From Sulfuritalea sp. (lineage in GTDB: Bacteria; Pseudomonadota; Gammaproteobacteria; Burkholderiales; Rhodocyclaceae), in contig JAIPCS010000037.1 in the NCBI GenBank assembly GCA_021738105.1, positions 1 through 19,650 on the forward strand: DNA of 19,650 nt. Direction: 5' to 3'. The notes below the pieces were generated by a model that searched no databases, was not told the DNA's origin, and worked only from the letters and a program-made list of their open reading frames with translations. Every line of letters starts with the position of its first letter. Within the stretch, counting starts at the first letter, position 1. Positions 17,341-19,650 of this stretch are shown piece by piece. Both the position numbers and the translations under genes were made by a program.

Positions 17341-18899
17341 CAGAAAATCACGTCCCGGTTGAGAATCATGGCCGGATCGGCCTTGCGCTTCATCGCCAGA
17401 TGCCTGTCCACCAGCGCATCGCCAAACACGCGCCGGATATAGCCCTTCATCATGCCGCCAAAGCGGTAATAGCTTGCGCCCATATCGACACCAATGTCGT
17501 AGATCGCATTCTTGAAGGCCTGGAAATGATCGCGGCTATAGACTTCGCCATCGATGATGGGCTCGAATTCGCAACCATAGGCCCAGCCTTCTGCATCGGG
17601 CGGAACACAGGACATTTCGTAATGCGCCTGATGCTCGGGCCGCAGTTTGATACCGACGCAGTACAGCGTGTAGTAGCGGAAATACTTGCGGCATACCGCG
17701 TTTCCGCGTTCGACGGCTTTGACGAAGGTGTCGGCCGATGTGGCCAGATCGGGAATCACCATTTGTCGCGACCCCCAATGCTTCCAGACTGCACGCGAGA
17801 ACACCACCGTGCGATCGTGCATCTTGCCCTGGCGCATATATTCGGTTCGACGAAATTCCGGGAATACATCGCGCTTGCGCTTCAACAGGTAGAGCGCCTC
17901 GGTCAGCTTCCAGGGTCGCACCGCATAATGACCGAGCATGCACAGGCCGAAACCGAACTCCCCATAGCCGCGCAGCCGTGATTCCCAGTTTGCCTTGAAC
18001 ATCGCCTCGCGCTCGTCCGAATCGAAAGCCACCAGCAGATTCACTGCGCAATCCATGATGGTGAGAATGCCCGAGTAGTCGCTGGCATCGTTGCGATCGA
18101 GCATTTGCAAATCCTCGATCGCGGTAGCCAGCGAGGAATAATAGTAATAGTGCATTGACAGCGGTGTGTAGGGACGCACCCGCAAGGTGGCTTCGGTAAT
18201 GACGCCGAACTGACCATAGCCCAGAATCACGCGCTGGAACAGCTCGGCGTATTCGGTATCGGAGCATTCGACAATCTCGCCGGTGGGCGTCACGACCTGC
18301 AAGGAGATTGCCTGATCGGCACTGCAGCCCAGTCGCGCCGAATTAACATCGATGCCGCCCACCCCCAGCGTGCCACCCACTGAAGATGTCAGATTGAGCG
18401 GCGCCGACAGGTAATCCAGCATCTCGCGGCGCAGTTCCTCGGCCAGGCCATGCCAGAAGATGCCGGCCTCGGTGCGCACCGTCAGCGCCTCTGCGTCGAT
18501 CCTGATCACACGACTCATGCCGCTCATGTCCAGCAGAACGCCGCCAAAGGCCACCGATTCGCCTTCAGTGGTAAGACCGCCGCCGCGCACTGTTATCGGC
18601 ACACGATGCGTCTGAGCCGCCTTGAGTAGCGACGATACCTGCCCGGCGCTGCGCGCGATCACCACACCATGCGGCAAACCGTAGGCCGTGCCGCCCGCAT
18701 CGGTGGCATACACCCCGCAAGCCGTCTCGCCTTCAGCGAGCTCCACCCCGGCATCACTCAATGCCGCGACAAAGCCCTGCCAGCCTTCGCCGCTCCAGCG
18801 CGTGGGATTGGTCTGCTGACGCTTGATGCCCTGCAAGGCATCGGGGGCCACCGGGCATGGGCCGATGGTGCCGGGATCGACGGGAGGGATTTTCAACAA
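17340..18899 (-). CDS. GlcD-like FAD-binding oxidase/dehydrogenase
   Basis: This 519-residue flavoenzyme has the FAD_binding_4 (PCMH/VAO) fold. Numbered from the chosen start, the FAD-pyrophosphate loop is VRGGGLTTEGES (about 104-115), followed by SSVGGTLGVGGIDVNSARLG (172-191) and ILGYGQFGVITEATLRVRP (225-243). The C-terminal half, rich in Tyr and Trp, is the substrate domain. Such enzymes oxidise hydroxyacids, alcohols or similar compounds and pass electrons to an Fe-S partner. I place the start at TTG 18899 (or the adjacent TTG 18896), because AGGA lies 5-8 nt upstream and the frame beyond runs back through a terminator and tRNA remnant. Family proteins begin near PPVDP. It leads the three-gene operon. 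Substrate unknown. Confidence 0.92.
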   Translation of the reverse strand: MLKIPPVDPGTIGPCPVAPDALQGIKRQQTNPTRWSGEGWQGFVAALSDAGVELAEGETACGVYATDAGGTAYGLPHGVVIARSAGQVSSLLKAAQTHRVPITVRGGGLTTEGESVAFGGVLLDMSGMSRVIRIDAEALTVRTEAGIFWHGLAEELRREMLDYLSAPLNLTSSVGGTLGVGGIDVNSARLGCSADQAISLQVVTPTGEIVECSDTEYAELFQRVILGYGQFGVITEATLRVRPYTPLSMHYYYYSSLATAIEDLQMLDRNDASDYSGILTIMDCAVNLLVAFDSDEREAMFKANWESRLRGYGEFGFGLCMLGHYAVRPWKLTEALYLLKRKRDVFPEFRRTEYMRQGKMHDRTVVFSRAVWKHWGSRQMVIPDLATSADTFVKAVERGNAVCRKYFRYYTLYCVGIKLRPEHQAHYEMSCVPPDAEGWAYGCEFEPIIDGEVYSRDHFQAFKNAIYDIGVDMGASYYRFGGMMKGYIRRVFGDALVDRHLAMKRKADPAMILNRDVIF

Positions 18900-18926
18900 C
18901 GCTATCCTGTGAAATGCTCGATGCGA

Positions 18927-18932
18927 ATCATA
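18927..18932 (-). promoter_or_regulatory. Possible -10 box of the redox operon
   Basis: TATGAT on the minus strand (one mismatch to TATAAT) lies 27 nt upstream of the TTG start of the oxidase. No convincing -35 hexamer sits 16-18 bp further upstream, so an activator or another promoter may be used. Confidence 0.25.
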
Positions 18933-19045
18933 ACCCGCGCCGAATGTGCGAATGCGGCTATCCAGCGCGCCCATCCTCAAAAAATTCGGCGATGGTGATA
19001 CGGCCAGGAGCGTGGGTTTGCCCGAACCTCGCACGAAACAGTGGC

Positions 19046-19080
19046 AAAAAACAAAAACGCCCCGAAAGGGGCGCCTTTGT
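19046..19080 (-). terminator. Rho-independent terminator
   Basis: On the minus strand, a perfect 6-bp stem CGCCCC/GGGGCG (19058-19073) with a 4-nt loop is followed by TTTTTGTTTTTT. The plus strand after the stem (CCTTTGTTTTG) is also T-rich, so it may work both ways. It directly follows the tRNA-Asp 3' remnant on the minus strand, as expected for the native terminator of that tRNA. Confidence 0.85.
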
Positions 19081-19088
19081 TTTGAAGC

Positions 19089-19102
19089 TGGCGGAGTGGA
19101 CG
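19089..19102 (-). other. tRNA-Asp 3'-end remnant, likely att core of an integrated element
   Basis: The minus strand reads CGTCCACTCCGCCA. This equals the last 14 nt (acceptor 3' strand, discriminator and CCA) of typical betaproteobacterial tRNA-Asp. The tRNA terminator follows, yet going back into the tRNA the homology stops: the T-loop (GGTTCGAGTCC) is absent. A tyrosine integrase gene begins 147 bp to the right. Together this fits the attachment-site junction made when an element integrates into the 3' end of a tRNA gene, with the restored tRNA at the far end of the element. The match to tRNA-Asp is from memory of the gene. Confidence 0.6.
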
Positions 19103-19159
19103 TCCGCAGGCGGACTATACAGCATCTTCCAGCAACATCCACTACGCTTTGATTTATAA

Positions 19160-19183
19160 AGACTTCAGGGCGGAGCGAAGTCT
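19160..19183. repeat. Inverted repeat AGACTTC / GAAGTCT upstream of integrase
   Basis: Perfect 7-bp arms at 19160-19166 and 19177-19183 flank a 10-nt loop. The repeat lies between the tRNA remnant and the integrase. It could bind an excisionase or integrase, or act as a hairpin near the int promoter. Confidence 0.4.
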
Positions 19184-19223
19184 AACACAATCCAGCGAAA
19201 ACCGTTAGAATCCACCTATCTCG

Positions 19224-19244
19224 TGTGGGTAGGAATGTGGGTAG
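19224..19244. repeat. Tandem direct repeat TGTGGGTAG, candidate integrase arm site
   Basis: TGTGGGTAG occurs at 19224-19232 and again at 19236-19244, a 12-bp period, just before the integrase ATG. Short direct repeats next to int are typical of arm-type binding sites, and binding here could also repress int. The function is inferred. Confidence 0.45.
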
Positions 19245-19248
19245 ATAA

Positions 19249-19650
19249 ATGGCTCGCCTCGTCGAAAAGCTCACTCCGCTGGCGGTCGGCAAGCTGACCA
19301 AGCCGGGCTATTACGGCGACGGCGCCGGGTTGTGGTTGCAGGTGTCGCCGTCTGGCTCGAAGAGCTGGATATTCCGCTTCACGCTGGCGGGCAAGCAGCG
19401 CGAGATGGGATTGGGCGCGGTGCATACCGTCAAACTGACCGAGGCGCGGGCGAAGGCGAAGGAATGTCGGCAGTTGTTGCTTGAGGGCAAAGACCCGCTC
19501 GATGCGCGGCGGTCGAACAAACAGGCCGAAGGGGTGGAGCGTGCCAAGGCAATGACCTTCGACCAGTGCGCTACCGCCTACATCAGCGCCGATCGTTCGG
19601 GCTGGAAAAACGAGAAGCACATGGGGCAGTGGGAAAACACGCTCGAAGCC
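19249..19650 (+). CDS. P4-type tyrosine integrase (3' truncated by window)
   Basis: The first 134 residues are visible, ending at the window edge. The N-terminal DUF4102-type arm-binding domain shows YYGDGAGLWLQV (21-32), KSWIFRF (38-44), LGAVHTVKLTEAR (55-67) and GKDPLDARR (80-88). The SAM-like core-binding domain starts at TFDQCATAYI (103-112), followed by WKNEKHMGQWENTLE. The catalytic R-H-R-Y domain lies beyond the window. ATG 19249 is fixed by an in-frame TAA immediately upstream; there is no strong Shine-Dalgarno. Such integrases insert islands and satellites into tRNA 3' ends, which fits the tRNA-Asp remnant next door. Confidence 0.95.
   Translation, partial: MARLVEKLTPLAVGKLTKPGYYGDGAGLWLQVSPSGSKSWIFRFTLAGKQREMGLGAVHTVKLTEARAKAKECRQLLLEGKDPLDARRSNKQAEGVERAKAMTFDQCATAYISADRSGWKNEKHMGQWENTLEA

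Larger units (their letters stand above)
18900..19248. other. Intergenic junction without a gene
   Basis: About 350 bp lie between the oxidase operon and the integrase. The segment holds, from left to right, a possible operon promoter, a strong terminator, a tRNA-Asp 3' remnant, an inverted repeat and direct repeats before the integrase. No ORF in it is credible. Confidence 0.8.

Noticed and set aside
18900..19142. N-terminal extension of the FAD oxidase to an ATG at 19142
   Set aside because: It crosses a Rho-independent terminator and the tRNA-Asp remnant, and the extra residues look non-coding.

Overview
The window reads as a GC-rich chromosomal segment of a Gram-negative bacterium, most likely a betaproteobacterium. 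This rests on the flavour of the proteins, the multi-PAS hybrid kinase and c-di-GMP signalling genes, and a tRNA-Asp 3' end of betaproteobacterial type. The taxonomic guess is inference. Twelve protein genes are supported: ten with recognisable families or folds, one response regulator with an unassigned output region, and one small uncharacterised ORF. Both edge genes are cut by the window.

Region 1 (1-7097) is carbohydrate and ion housekeeping. It begins with the 3' part of treY (trehalose from maltodextrin) on the plus strand. A ClC-type Cl-/H+ antiporter follows on the plus strand and converges, with only 6 bp between stops, on a CPA-type Na+/H+ antiporter on the minus strand. Upstream of the latter on the same strand are pgm (phosphoglucomutase) and a small conserved-looking ORF. 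Trehalose synthesis, glucose-phosphate interconversion and two proton-coupled ion exchangers together suggest an osmotic or pH adaptation neighbourhood. An 18-bp perfect palindrome lies between pgm and the antiporter.

Region 2 (7098-7945) is about 850 bp with no convincing gene. It holds small inverted repeats and presumably the promoter of the next operon.

Region 3 (7946-15057) is a tightly packed signalling operon on the plus strand. It contains a 1605-residue membrane hybrid histidine kinase (sensor, five PAS, HisKA, HATPase, REC, Hpt), a REC/HD-GYP response regulator (predicted c-di-GMP phosphodiesterase) overlapping the kinase stop, and a second REC protein with an unassigned C-terminal output region. 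It forms one phosphorelay with two possible receivers.

Region 4 (15139-18899) is a minus-strand operon of three redox proteins: a GlcD-like FAD-binding oxidase, a two-cluster 4Fe-4S protein (stop/start overlapped with the oxidase) and a geranylgeranyl-reductase-family flavoprotein. Its substrate cannot be read from the sequence. It is the best candidate here for an undescribed enzyme system.

Region 5 (18900-19650) is the edge of an integrated element. A Rho-independent terminator is followed by 14 nt matching the 3' end of a tRNA-Asp gene (minus strand), after which the tRNA homology stops abruptly. Next come direct and inverted repeats and the 5' part of a P4-type tyrosine integrase. I read this as the attachment-site junction of a genomic island, most of which lies to the right of the window.
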